In this document: positions 6,117 through 13,517 of the stretch, one piece after another
Layout of the letters: each line of letters begins with the position of its first letter
Position numbering within the stretch: the first letter of the stretch is position 1
Notes under the pieces: generated by a model
Seen by the model: only the letters and a program-made list of their open reading frames with translations
Told to the model about the DNA's origin: nothing
Database searches by the model: none
Virus record (IMG/VR): IMGVR_UViG_3300042922_000097
Coordinates: 1 to 26,969 of that record
Strand: one strand, 5' to 3'
DNA: 26,969 nucleotides
Source: a virus
Position numbers and translations under genes: made by a program

Positions 6117-6150
6117 GGCACTTATCCATTAACTTGGGTAGGTGCTTTTT
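6117..6150 (+). terminator. Rho-independent terminator of the structured RNA
   Basis: GGCACTTATCC (6117-6127) pairs over 11 bp, with G-U wobbles, with GGGTAGGTGCT (6136-6146), loop ATTAACTT, followed by five T. The right arm plus tail (GGTAGGTGCTTTT) is identical to that of the terminator at 21503-21530. Confidence 0.8.
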
Positions 6151-6171
6151 CAATGCAAGAAAGGAGTTCTG

Positions 6172-6300
6172 ATGAAATCATTAATAATAGCAATCAAGTG
6201 TAAGTTATTTAATAAACATACCATACAACACATAGAAGGGCATGGACACAGATGTGTATGTTGCTATAAGACAGCAAAGGCCATAAGGAATGAAACGTAA
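6172..6300 (+). CDS. Cys-containing microprotein (42 aa)
   Basis: The ATG at 6172 follows AAAGGAG with 6 nt spacing, 21 nt after the terminator T-run. The product starts MKSLIIAIKCKLFNKHT and continues with a His/Cys cluster HIEGHGHRCVCCYKTAKAI: three His and three Cys within 16 residues, suggesting metal binding. It overlaps the next microprotein by 11 nt. Not recognised. Confidence 0.6.
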   Translation: MKSLIIAIKCKLFNKHTIQHIEGHGHRCVCCYKTAKAIRNET

Positions 6301-6436
6301 AAGCTGTATAGGGTGTTTATACATATCAAGTAGTAAGTGTGGGGAGATAAAAGTTATTAGAGGTAACTCGGGATCAGTTGGATATTGCAAGGTACCAGGT
6401 AAAGGATGCAAGATAAATAAAAGGAGGAAAGCATGA
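6290..6436 (+). CDS. Cys-rich basic microprotein (48 aa)
   Basis: The ATG at 6290 lies inside the end of the previous ORF, with AAGGA just upstream. The product starts MKRKSCIGCLYISSSKCGEI and has Cys at about positions 6, 9, 17, 33 and 40 (CxxC, then single Cys), ending in KINKRRKA. The layout resembles short zinc-binding phage proteins of the 'C-I-G-C' type. Its stop overlaps the next ATG (ATGA), and its last codons hold the AGGAGG site of the membrane protein. Confidence 0.62.
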   Translation: MKRKSCIGCLYISSSKCGEIKVIRGNSGSVGYCKVPGKGCKINKRRKA

Positions 6437-6633
6437 AAGTATTATTAAAAGTATTATTAGTTATAGGATTGATATTAATATGTGGTGGTATTAGTTGGGG
6501 TATAGTGGTCGGATTAATCAAGCTGATTACATTATGTTTCGGATTGGTATTCAATCTAAAGATAGCTACAGGGATATGGTTAGTGATTGCATTAATTAAC
6601 TTTGTATTCCGTAAGAGTAATAAAGATAAATAA
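6433..6633 (+). CDS. Small two-helix membrane protein (66 aa)
   Basis: ATG preceded by AAGGAGGAAAGC. Two hydrophobic segments are evident, LLKVLLVIGLILICGGISWG at about 4-23 and a second around residues 29-59 (IKLITLCFGLVFNLKIATGI then WLVIALINFVF), ending in a short Lys/Arg-rich tail (RKSNKDK). It is probably an inner-membrane protein. Its place before the packaging genes, far from the lysis cassette, argues against a holin. Function unknown; superinfection exclusion is a possibility with no direct evidence. Confidence 0.7.
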   Translation: MKVLLKVLLVIGLILICGGISWGIVVGLIKLITLCFGLVFNLKIATGIWLVIALINFVFRKSNKDK

Positions 6634-6718
6634 ATATACAAAGTAATTTATAAAAATATCAAAATAATAGGGCTTATATAAAATACATAGTATAAATATA
6701 AAATAAGGGTGTGATTGA

Positions 6719-7117
6719 ATGCTTAAGTCATGCAAGTATTGTAATAGAATACATGATAGCAAACATGATTGTGGTAAGAAGCCAGTAAGAAAGAAAGACC
6801 CAACCATAAAGAATAAGTTTAGATGGTCACGCAGATGGAGAGAGAAAGCAATAGACATAAAGGAAAGAGATAAGTACTTATGCCAGTTAGCTATTAGAGA
6901 GAATCCACCACGATATATATATACGACATTAGAGGTACATCATATCATACCAATAGAAGAAGATTGGGACTTAAGATTAGATGAGGAGAACTTAATCACT
7001 CTATCAGAAGAATGGCACGAGAAAGCAGAACGTGGAGAGATAACAAGGAAAGAACTCTTCCGAATACTATCAGAATTGCATAGATATCCCCCCGGGGGTC
7101 CTTATGGCAATTACTAA
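6719..7117 (+). CDS. HNH endonuclease of the packaging module
   Basis: The 132-aa protein begins with a C-x2-C and His/Cys pair (CKYCNRIHDSKHDC), then a basic region (RWSRRWREKAIDIKERDKYL) and the HNH core: LEVHHIIPIEEDWDLRLDEE, ENLITLSEEWHEKAE. HNH proteins encoded next to the small terminase are required, in HK97-type and several Gram-positive cos phages, for cos cleavage together with the terminase. Its order just before TerS fits that role. The C terminus RYPPGGPYGNY is encoded by an unusual C6G5 tract (see the packaging-site entry). Start supported by AAGGGTG upstream. An A+T-rich 85-nt gap precedes it. Confidence 0.9.
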   Translation: MLKSCKYCNRIHDSKHDCGKKPVRKKDPTIKNKFRWSRRWREKAIDIKERDKYLCQLAIRENPPRYIYTTLEVHHIIPIEEDWDLRLDEENLITLSEEWHEKAERGEITRKELFRILSELHRYPPGGPYGNY

Positions 7118-7191
7118 GGCGCTCGGATACCACGTGTCTACAACGGTTCACAAAACATTCCCTAAATGAAAACTTGAAAGAAGGTGATAAA
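7081..7191 (+). other. Candidate cos / packaging site region
   Basis: CCCCCCGGGGG (7088-7098) is a nearly perfect GC palindrome in a strongly A+T-rich genome. It lies in the last codons of the HNH gene and immediately before a 74-nt non-coding gap that precedes TerS and contains CACGTG. GC-rich cohesive ends next to HNH and terminase genes are typical of cos phages. The exact cut is not visible. Confidence 0.4.
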
Positions 7192-7644
7192 TTGGCAAGA
7201 CCAAGTAAATCTACAGCAGTAATTAGCAAGAATTTAACAAATGAAGAACGTAAAGTCAGAGAAAAAAATGAGAAGAATTTAAAAGGAGACGACAGCTCTA
7301 TCTTACCATCTAATCACCTGACAGAAAAACAAAAATCTATATTCAGAAACCTTGTCAAACTACTAAAAAGCAGTGGGATATTAGGCAATATAGATATCTA
7401 TGTATTAGACGAAGCTGCTATATCAATAGATAGAAAAATAACTATCGAAAGTGATATTAATACAGGAACAGTAGATGTTTATGACAGCAAAGTTACGTCA
7501 GCTAAAGCACAGGCACATAAAGAGTTTTGCAGATACATGAATGAATTATGTATGTCACCTCAAAGTAGAGCCAAATTCGCCAACGCCAACTTACAAAAAA
7601 AAGAGGAAGACCCATTAATAAAGGCTTTGGAAGACGATGATTAA
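7192..7644 (+). CDS. terS: Terminase small subunit, P27 family
   Basis: I start at the TTG at 7192 because AAGAAGGTGA lies just upstream. It gives MARPSKSTAVISKNLTNEER, a basic N terminus usual for P27-family TerS. Then comes the helical core LTEKQKSIFRNLVKLLKSSG followed by ILGNIDIYVLDEAAISIDRK, matching the family pattern of a helix, Gly, Asp and then a long helix. The acidic end (KEEDPLIKALEDDD) is also common. TerS recognises the packaging site and loads TerL. The gene overlaps TerL by 8 nt. About 150 aa, normal for the family. Confidence 0.88.
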   Translation: MARPSKSTAVISKNLTNEERKVREKNEKNLKGDDSSILPSNHLTEKQKSIFRNLVKLLKSSGILGNIDIYVLDEAAISIDRKITIESDINTGTVDVYDSKVTSAKAQAHKEFCRYMNELCMSPQSRAKFANANLQKKEEDPLIKALEDDD

Positions 7645-9304
7645 AGACAGCAAGGCATATAAATATTGCGAGTGGTGTATTGAAAATAATAATAAATACG
7701 TTGGCGTATATGTAAAAAAACAGGCTCAGTCATGGATAGATATTGTAAAAGGACTAAATACAGAGGCTTATATAGATGAAAAGGAATATCGAAAAATATG
7801 CAAAATACTAAAATTAATGATTCATCCAGATTTGCAGTGCAGTATATACGAAGGACTAGAGGATTATGCATGGTTTTTAATAATAGCCGTCTACTGTACC
7901 AAATATAAAGAAGATAATAGCAGGTATTACGAAACGGCCTTGCTCGAAATTAGCCGTAAGAATTACAAAACATTCAACTCGGCAGTAATATTTATAATAG
8001 GAATGCTTATCGAACCAAGATTTTCAAGATTCTTTTCAGTAGCTCCCGACTTTAAATTATCAAACGAGTTAAGGTTAGCATTAAGGAAGATTGTGAAGGT
8101 AAGCCCTGCGCTTATAGATTATTTTAAAATTAATAGGGATATGATAATTAGCAAGATAACCGAAACTGAATACACTCCTTTAGCATATAGCAATGATAGA
8201 ATGGACGGTAAATTGTCCAATATATTTCTAGCTGATGAAGCGGGGGCTATGGATGATTATCCCGTTGAAGCCATGAGATCTTCACAGATAACATTGTTGA
8301 ATAAGCTCGGTATCATTATTTCCACTCAATATCCAAACGATAATAATGTGATGATTGATGAAATAGACTATGGCAAAAAGATTTTAGATGGGCTGTCGGA
8401 TAATAATAGATATTTCAGTCTCCTTTATGAACCTAATAATGAATTGATAAAGGAATGGGAAACAAACGACATAGTTATATTTCAATCTAACCCAGTAGCG
8501 TATAGCACCCCGAATGTTTTCAAGGCGATAAAAGAAAAACGAACAATGGCTATACTTTATGAAAACAAGAGAGAAAACTATTTATGTAAACATAACAATA
8601 TAATGTACAAGGGCCTTGGAATAGAAGGATATATTGATATAAACAAAGTCAAAGAATGTGTACAAGTAGAGGATTTAGACTTTTGGAGAGGTAAAAGAGT
8701 TTACTTAGGATTAGACTTGTCACAGACGGACGATAACACATCGGTAGCTATGGTATGTGAAGTAGATGGAGTTATATACGCAAAAGTATGGGGGTTCATA
8801 CCTAAAGATAGAAAAGACTTTAAGATAAACAAGGAACACGTTGACTATAATAAGTTAATAAAAAATGAGGTATGCTATGAATGCGGCGATGAAGTAATAG
8901 ATTATAATTTTGTAGAACAACACATAATGGACATACAGCAAAAATACGGAGTCGAAATTGTTCAAATAGGATATGATAGATACAACGCAATAAGCACAGT
9001 TCAAAGGTTGGAATCAGAAGGATTTGAATGCGTGGAAATTAAGCAACATTCAAGTGTTCTGCATATGCCCACTAAATTACTTAAGGAGTATGTATTAAGT
9101 AAAATGTTTAAGTACGATACCAATAGAATGCTTGAAATAAACTTTGAAAATGCCAGATGCACAGAAGATACTAATTTAAATAAATATGTAAACAAAAAGA
9201 AATCCGCAGGAAAAGTTGACATGGTTGTGTCTCTTATCAATGCGGTTTATTTATTGCAACAAGAGTTACTATATGGAAATAATAATTTCGTAGCTCAATA
9301 TTAG
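7637..9304 (+). CDS. terL: Terminase large subunit (ATPase + nuclease)
   Basis: A 555-aa packaging motor. The Walker A-like motif is SRKNYKT at residues 106-112, where the common form is RKNGKS/T. The Gly position is Tyr, but the neighbourhood (EPRFSRFFSVAPDFKLSNE) is intact, and I recall RKNFKT/RKNYKT variants in Clostridia phages. Walker B with the catalytic Glu is FLADEAG (D200, E201). The RNase H-like nuclease has its acidic residues in YLGLDLSQTDDNT (D360), IGYDRYN (D447) and KVDMVVSLINAVY (D528). The ATPase translocates DNA into the prohead and the nuclease cuts at cos. It overlaps TerS and is followed by the portal gene 15 nt later. Confidence 0.95.
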   Translation: MIKDSKAYKYCEWCIENNNKYVGVYVKKQAQSWIDIVKGLNTEAYIDEKEYRKICKILKLMIHPDLQCSIYEGLEDYAWFLIIAVYCTKYKEDNSRYYETALLEISRKNYKTFNSAVIFIIGMLIEPRFSRFFSVAPDFKLSNELRLALRKIVKVSPALIDYFKINRDMIISKITETEYTPLAYSNDRMDGKLSNIFLADEAGAMDDYPVEAMRSSQITLLNKLGIIISTQYPNDNNVMIDEIDYGKKILDGLSDNNRYFSLLYEPNNELIKEWETNDIVIFQSNPVAYSTPNVFKAIKEKRTMAILYENKRENYLCKHNNIMYKGLGIEGYIDINKVKECVQVEDLDFWRGKRVYLGLDLSQTDDNTSVAMVCEVDGVIYAKVWGFIPKDRKDFKINKEHVDYNKLIKNEVCYECGDEVIDYNFVEQHIMDIQQKYGVEIVQIGYDRYNAISTVQRLESEGFECVEIKQHSSVLHMPTKLLKEYVLSKMFKYDTNRMLEINFENARCTEDTNLNKYVNKKKSAGKVDMVVSLINAVYLLQQELLYGNNNFVAQY

Positions 9305-9319
9305 AAAGCAGGTGAAACA

Positions 9320-10576
9320 TTGGGATTTATTATAGATAATGCCAACATACTAAAAGCCAGAGCAGAACCAGAAGAAAGAGCAGACGGCTTAGTCGAATTT
9401 GACGATGCTCTGCTACAGGCGTTAATTGGTAAAACACAGGTAACAAAAAAAGAAGCACTAGCCATACCTGCTATACAAGGGTGTATAAAGTTTGCTGCCG
9501 ATACAGTATCCATGCTACCAATCAAACTCTATCGTGAAAACGGTGGTAAGGTTGAAGAGGTTAAGAATGATAATCGTGTTAGGCTATTAAATGACGATAC
9601 AGGTGATACGTTAGATGCAAACCAGTTTTGGAGAGCCATTATAACAGATTATTTTCTCGGAAAAGGTGGTTACGCATACATAAAAAGAGGATTTAACACC
9701 TTTGAAAGTCTTCATTACGTTGATGAAATTAACATTGCACAGATAAAAAATGCTGATCCAATTTTTAAAGACTATAACATAACGGTTCAAGGTGCACCAT
9801 ATAGGCCATATGAATTTTTAAAACTGTTGAGAAATACAAAGGATGGTTGTCGTGGGGTTAGCATTATAGAAGAAAATGCACTCATGCTAAGCGTTGCGTA
9901 TAACACCTTGATATTTGAAGAAAACCTTGTTAAAAAGGGTGGAAATCGAAGAGGATTCCTAAAATCAGAGCAAAGATTAACACAGCCAGATATAGATAAT
10001 TTAAAAGAAGCTTATGCGAAACTTTATAGCAACAACTCTGAGAATGTTGTAATACTTAACAAGGGGTTAGAGTTTCAAGAAGCAGCTAATTCTTCCGTAG
10101 AAATGCAGTTAAATGAGAATAAAGAAACCAATTCCAACGAATTATGTAAGCCTTTTTTATTTCCTGTTAATGTAATCAACGGTACTGCAACGGAAAAAGA
10201 ATACAATAATGCTTTTAAAATGGGGATAATGCCACTTTTAAGAACTATTGAATGTGCATTAAATAGGGATTTGCTTCTGGAAAGCGAAAAAACAAGTTAT
10301 TACTTTGCAGTAGATACTAAGGAAATGTTAAAAGGCAATATGAAAGAAAGATATGAAGCATATGGAATCGCCATAGAAAAAGGATTCATGAAAATTGACG
10401 AAGCCAGATATATGGAAGATAAAGAGCCTTTTGGTATCGACTGGATTAATGTAGGGCTTAACTCCGTGCTATACAATACAAAAACAGGAGAGGTTTATAC
10501 TCCAAATACTGATAAAACTAACGACACGACAAATTTGAAAGGTGGTGAAAAAGATGCAGGTAGAAATCAGAGCTGA
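9320..10576 (+). CDS. Portal protein, HK97 type
   Basis: TTG start with AGCAGGTGA upstream. A 418-aa HK97-family portal: AIPAIQGCIKFAADTVSMLP at about 53-72, the PIKLYRENGGKVEEV segment, ITDYFLGKGGYAYIKR, the Gly-Asn-rich ENLVKKGGNRRGFLKSEQRL, and the stem helices with QLNENKETNSNELCKPFLFP. It forms the dodecameric ring through which DNA passes. The N terminus (LKARAEPEERADG) carries E-x-R-A-like sites shared with the protease and the capsid delta domain, so it may be trimmed in maturation. The gene end overlaps the protease gene by 23 nt. Confidence 0.93.
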   Translation: MGFIIDNANILKARAEPEERADGLVEFDDALLQALIGKTQVTKKEALAIPAIQGCIKFAADTVSMLPIKLYRENGGKVEEVKNDNRVRLLNDDTGDTLDANQFWRAIITDYFLGKGGYAYIKRGFNTFESLHYVDEINIAQIKNADPIFKDYNITVQGAPYRPYEFLKLLRNTKDGCRGVSIIEENALMLSVAYNTLIFEENLVKKGGNRRGFLKSEQRLTQPDIDNLKEAYAKLYSNNSENVVILNKGLEFQEAANSSVEMQLNENKETNSNELCKPFLFPVNVINGTATEKEYNNAFKMGIMPLLRTIECALNRDLLLESEKTSYYFAVDTKEMLKGNMKERYEAYGIAIEKGFMKIDEARYMEDKEPFGIDWINVGLNSVLYNTKTGEVYTPNTDKTNDTTNLKGGEKDAGRNQS

Positions 10577-11159
10577 TGGAGTCCATATTGAGGGCTATGT
10601 AAATGTACCTGGAAGAGAAAGTAAGCCTGTTATTACTTCCAAGGGACAGAAAGTAATTGAAGTTATAGAGCCTAGAGCTTTCCAGAGAGCTTTAGACAAG
10701 ACTGATAATGTACCAATGACATTAGATCATGAAAAAACCAGAGTATTAGCACAGACAAAAGACAATACGGTTGAATTGAGAGAAGATAGTATTGGACTGA
10801 GAGCAAAAGCCATTGTAACTGATCCAGAAGTTATAGAAGGAGCTAAACAAGGAAAATTAAAAGGTTGGTCTTTTGGAATGACGAGGATAGTTGATTCTGT
10901 AGAACAAAGAGCAGACAATCTTCCGCTAAGAAGGGTAAAAGATTTTGTATTAGACCACATTACCCTGGTTATGAAAAAGAATCCCGTATATTCTGCTACA
11001 TCTATTGAATTAAGAGCAGGAGAAGAGGAACCAGAAGAGATAGAAATCAGAACTTCGGAAGAAGAAATAACAATCACAGATACGGTTGAAACACCTAAGA
11101 AACCTGTTAATTTATCACAATATCATAACAGAATAAACAGATTAAAAGTCGGTAGGTAA
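10554..11159 (+). CDS. Prohead maturation protease (peptidase S78)
   Basis: Two GTG codons lie in frame upstream (10542, 10545), but GGTGGTGA is the ribosome site for the ATG at 10554 (MQVEIRADGVHIEGYVNVPG). The S78 signatures are present: MTLDHEKTRVLAQT with the catalytic His (H59), and GKLKGWSFGM with the catalytic Ser (S106). It cleaves the capsid scaffold (delta) domain and itself. E-x-R-A sites occur at its N terminus (VEIRADG) and C-terminal half (VEQRADN, IELRAGE, plus IEIRTSE), consistent with autolysis. It lies between portal and capsid as in HK97. Confidence 0.92.
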   Translation: MQVEIRADGVHIEGYVNVPGRESKPVITSKGQKVIEVIEPRAFQRALDKTDNVPMTLDHEKTRVLAQTKDNTVELREDSIGLRAKAIVTDPEVIEGAKQGKLKGWSFGMTRIVDSVEQRADNLPLRRVKDFVLDHITLVMKKNPVYSATSIELRAGEEEPEEIEIRTSEEEITITDTVETPKKPVNLSQYHNRINRLKVGR

Positions 11160-11172
11160 CCGGCTTATTTTT
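11146..11172 (+). terminator. Hairpin with T-run before the capsid gene
   Basis: AAGTCGG (11146-11152) pairs with CCGGCTT (11160-11166), loop TAGGTAA, followed by ATTTTT. It overlaps the last codons of the protease gene and lies 24 nt before the capsid start. It could be a partial terminator or a 5' mRNA-stabilising hairpin for the capsid transcript. Confidence 0.5.
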
Positions 11173-11196
11173 ATGCAAAGAAAGCGAGGATACATA

Positions 11197-12369
11197 ATGA
11201 ATTTAAAGAAACTTTATGAAGAAAGAAATGCAAAAATCGCATCCATGAAATCTATTTTATCTAAAATGGAAACAGAGGAAAGAGCGGAAATGACAGCAGA
11301 GGAAACCGCAGCGTTTGATAAAGCAGATGCAGAAGTAAGGGCATTAGAAGAAACAATTTCAAGAGCGGAAAAAGCTAGAGATTTAAAATTAAACGTTGTT
11401 ACTGATGATAAGAAAGAAGAATTAAGAGCAGATGAAGTTGCTGACGCAGAAGAAAGAGCCTTTGCAAACTTTATCAAAAAAGAAGCAGGATTCCATATAG
11501 AAGAGAGAGCTGGGGAACAAAATGTTACTATGGGTAACAATGGCGCTGTTATCCCTACTACAATTGCTAATAGAATCATCAAGGCGGTTAAGGATATCTG
11601 TCCTATATTTGCTAAAGCCACCTTATATGCAGTTAAAGGAACTCTTAAAGTACCTGTATGGGGATATGCTAACACAAGTCATGATGTCACTGTTGGATAT
11701 CAGGCAGAGTTTACAGAGTTAACAGCAGATGCAGGTAGATTTACCTCTATTGATCTTGGTGGTTACTTGGCGGGTGCACTTACCTTAATCGGTAAAAGCG
11801 TAGCTAATAATGCAGCTGTAGATGTAGTTGCTTTCGTTATTAATTACATGGCTGAACAGATCGCAATCTTCCTTGAAGGTCAATTTTTAACCGGAACAGG
11901 TTCTAGTGCAGCAACAGGAATTTTAAGTACTACAAATACTATGAACGCAGGATCTGTTTCTGCAATTTCAGCGGACAACTTGATTGATTTGCAAGCAAAA
12001 GTTAAACAAGTATATCAAGCCAAGGCAGGATGGACAATGAATCCTGCTACATTTACAGCTATAAGGAAATTAAAGGATAGTAATGGTCGGTATTTGTTAC
12101 AGGATGATATCACCGGCGAATTTCCTTATAGGTTGTTAGGAAAGCCAGTTTATATTTCTGACAATATGCCCGTTATTGCATCTGCAGCTAAAGCAGTTTT
12201 ATATGGTGATTACAGTGGACTATCTGTTAATATGCGTGAAGGGATTGAAATTCAAGTATTAACTGAAAAATATGCTACACAGCATGCTCTTGGCATAGTT
12301 GCTTGGTTTGAATTTGATTCAAAAGTAACTGACAACCAGAAGGTTGCCACATTGGTTATGTCTGTCTAG
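11197..12369 (+). CDS. Major capsid protein, HK97 fold
   Basis: Start at the ATG at 11197 (AGCGAGGA upstream), not the earlier in-frame ATG. 390 aa. Residues 1 to ~105 are an acidic, helical scaffolding delta domain (LSKMETEERAEMTAEETAAF, ADEVADAEERAFANFIKKEA). Cleavage by the S78 protease is expected near residue 103-105 (IEERAGEQN), close to the K103 cut in HK97. The mature part begins with TMGNNGAVIPTTIANRII, a hallmark of HK97 capsids, and contains the E-loop, spine helix and P-domain regions (e.g. LIDLQAKVKQVYQAKAGWTM). Hairpins lie before and after the gene. Confidence 0.95.
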   Translation: MNLKKLYEERNAKIASMKSILSKMETEERAEMTAEETAAFDKADAEVRALEETISRAEKARDLKLNVVTDDKKEELRADEVADAEERAFANFIKKEAGFHIEERAGEQNVTMGNNGAVIPTTIANRIIKAVKDICPIFAKATLYAVKGTLKVPVWGYANTSHDVTVGYQAEFTELTADAGRFTSIDLGGYLAGALTLIGKSVANNAAVDVVAFVINYMAEQIAIFLEGQFLTGTGSSAATGILSTTNTMNAGSVSAISADNLIDLQAKVKQVYQAKAGWTMNPATFTAIRKLKDSNGRYLLQDDITGEFPYRLLGKPVYISDNMPVIASAAKAVLYGDYSGLSVNMREGIEIQVLTEKYATQHALGIVAWFEFDSKVTDNQKVATLVMSV

Positions 12370-12379
12370 AATTAATTGA

Positions 12380-12409
12380 TTGGGGTTGATTAAATTCAGC
12401 CCCAATATT
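12380..12409 (+). terminator. Hairpin after the capsid gene
   Basis: TTGGGGTTGA (12380-12389) pairs over 10 bp with TCAGCCCCAA (12396-12405), loop TTAAAT, followed by TATT only. The weak T-run suggests an mRNA 3'-end stabiliser or leaky terminator separating highly expressed capsid from the connector genes. Confidence 0.5.
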
Positions 12410-12425
12410 AAGAAAGGCGGAACTC

Positions 12426-12725
12426 ATGAAAGTAAGCGATGTAACAGTAAATGAAATAGTTAAGTATCTAAGGCTTGATACAGGAGAATATACCGATAAT
12501 GAGCTACAAGTATTAATAGATGCTTCAAAGGCTTATATAAGGTCGTATACGGGGTTAGATGATGTAGGAATAGATTTACACGAAGATATAACAATAGTCC
12601 TTTATATCCTTTGTCAAGACATGCACGATACTAGAACAATGTATGTAGAAAAAAACTACATGAACAAGGTTGTTGAGACTATATTAGGTATGCATAGCAC
12701 TAATTTATTGCCATCTACAGAATAG
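12426..12725 (+). CDS. Head-tail connector / DNA packaging protein, HK97 gp6-like
   Basis: The 99-aa protein matches the gp6/gp15-like connector layout: N-terminal helix (VTVNEIVKYLRLDTGEYTDN), ELQVLIDASKAYIRSYTGLD, then a helical segment starting HEDITIVLYILCQDMHDTRT and a short tail. These proteins form the ring below the portal. AGAAAGGCGGA ribosome site. First gene of the neck block that follows the capsid in the usual order. Confidence 0.88.
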   Translation: MKVSDVTVNEIVKYLRLDTGEYTDNELQVLIDASKAYIRSYTGLDDVGIDLHEDITIVLYILCQDMHDTRTMYVEKNYMNKVVETILGMHSTNLLPSTE

Positions 12726-12735
12726 AGGTGATTAG

Positions 12736-13053
12736 GTGAATCCTGGTAAGTATAGAAAGATGATTCAAATAATTAAGAAAGTCCCTGGTCAAGACGATTA
12801 TGGTGAACCATTGGACGATTGGGAAGTCCATAAAACTGTATGGGCTAGTAAAAATCCTATACTTGGGAATGAATTTTATACAGCCCTTACAACAGATTCC
12901 AAGGTAGAACTAAAGTTTAACATGAGATATGTACCAGATATCACAGATTTAATGAGGATAAGGCATGGTAATGAAGATTATGAGATACTTTCTTGTATTG
13001 ATGTTAATTCGTTACATATAGAAACCTTATGCTACTGTAAGTTGGTGAAATAA
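12736..13053 (+). CDS. Head closure protein (SPP1 gp16-like adaptor)
   Basis: GTG start at 12736 with AGAGGTGATTAG upstream. The sequence MNPGKYRKMIQIIKKVPGQD, then DYGEPLDDWEVHKTVWASKN, FYTALTTDSKVELKFNMRYV, and MRIRHGNEDYEILSCIDVN is the standard pattern of the phage head-tail adaptor/closure family (beta-barrel, W-AS motif, R-G--Y-I end). It plugs the connector after packaging. Its stop overlaps the ATG of the next gene (TAATG). Confidence 0.9.
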   Translation: MNPGKYRKMIQIIKKVPGQDDYGEPLDDWEVHKTVWASKNPILGNEFYTALTTDSKVELKFNMRYVPDITDLMRIRHGNEDYEILSCIDVNSLHIETLCYCKLVK

Positions 13054-13517
13054 TGGCAAAAGCAAGCTATAAAATACAAGGTATGGATAAACTTAGGGCA
13101 GACTTGAACAAGCTCGGGAAAGTACCACAAAAGCACGTCACAGCTAGTACAAGAAAAGGCATGAACATAGTTTTAAGGGATGCTAGAGCAAATGCACCTT
13201 GTGATACCGGAAACCTTAAAAAAGGTATTATAAATGTTGCTGAGCGATCCAAAACCAAAGGGAAAAAAGTATTTCGTATTGTATATGACAGTAAAATGAA
13301 TGAAATATTCCAAAAGAAAGATAAAAATGGTCGTGTTGTAGCCTATTATCCTGTCAGCCAAGAATACGGATACTTTACTAAAAATGGTAGATACATACCT
13401 GGGTTTAGATTTATACATGGAAGTTTAAGGGATAATGCACAAAGAGCAGGTCAAGCAATGGTTAACACAATGAAAGATAAAATGGATGCTGAAATCAGGA
13501 AGGCGGGGCTGAGATAA
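13053..13517 (+). CDS. HK97 gp10-like neck/tail-completion protein
   Basis: MAKASYKIQGMDKLRADLNK at the start, then the family core VLRDARANAPCDTGNLKKGI and VSQEYGYFTKNGRYIPGFRF, ending with a long C-terminal helix (DNAQRAGQAMVNTMKDKMDA). The PCDTGNLKKGI motif is diagnostic of gp10-family proteins. 154 aa, normal size. Overlaps both neighbours by one base. Confidence 0.88.
   Translation: MAKASYKIQGMDKLRADLNKLGKVPQKHVTASTRKGMNIVLRDARANAPCDTGNLKKGIINVAERSKTKGKKVFRIVYDSKMNEIFQKKDKNGRVVAYYPVSQEYGYFTKNGRYIPGFRFIHGSLRDNAQRAGQAMVNTMKDKMDAEIRKAGLR

Larger units (their letters stand above)
5678..6150 (+). ncRNA. Structured non-coding RNA locus (about 470 nt), unnamed
   Basis: Positions 5627-6171 contain no credible ORF on either strand, yet are full of inverted repeats: CTTATC/GATAAG (5715-5720/5760-5765); TACCAC/GTGGTA (5750-5755/5809-5814) enclosing GACACTCT/AGGGTGTC (5765-5772/5800-5807); TCCATG/CATGGA (5821-5837); GTTGG/CCAAC (5839-5856); a tRNA-like fold (5886-5993); TCTGG/CCAGA (6023-6040); AGTAG/CTACT (6058-6075); ATATATC/GATATAT (6087-6110); and a terminator at 6117-6150. 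The first helix shares G5765 with the inner helix of the second, so they may be alternatives. Such density followed by an intrinsic terminator suggests a discrete phage RNA. Large phage RNAs such as GOLLD and ROOL are known near tRNAs. I cannot tell whether this belongs to either, and the 5' end is inferred. Confidence 0.5.

Noticed and set aside
6634-6718. Promoter in the A+T-rich gap before the HNH gene
   Set aside because: TATAAA at 6691-6696 has no -35 at proper distance and no extended -10. Such boxes are expected by chance in this composition.
7637-9304. TerL as a pseudogene because of the altered P-loop
   Set aside because: The frame is intact, all other catalytic residues are present, and I recall similar RKN-Y/F-KT motifs in Clostridia phage terminases.
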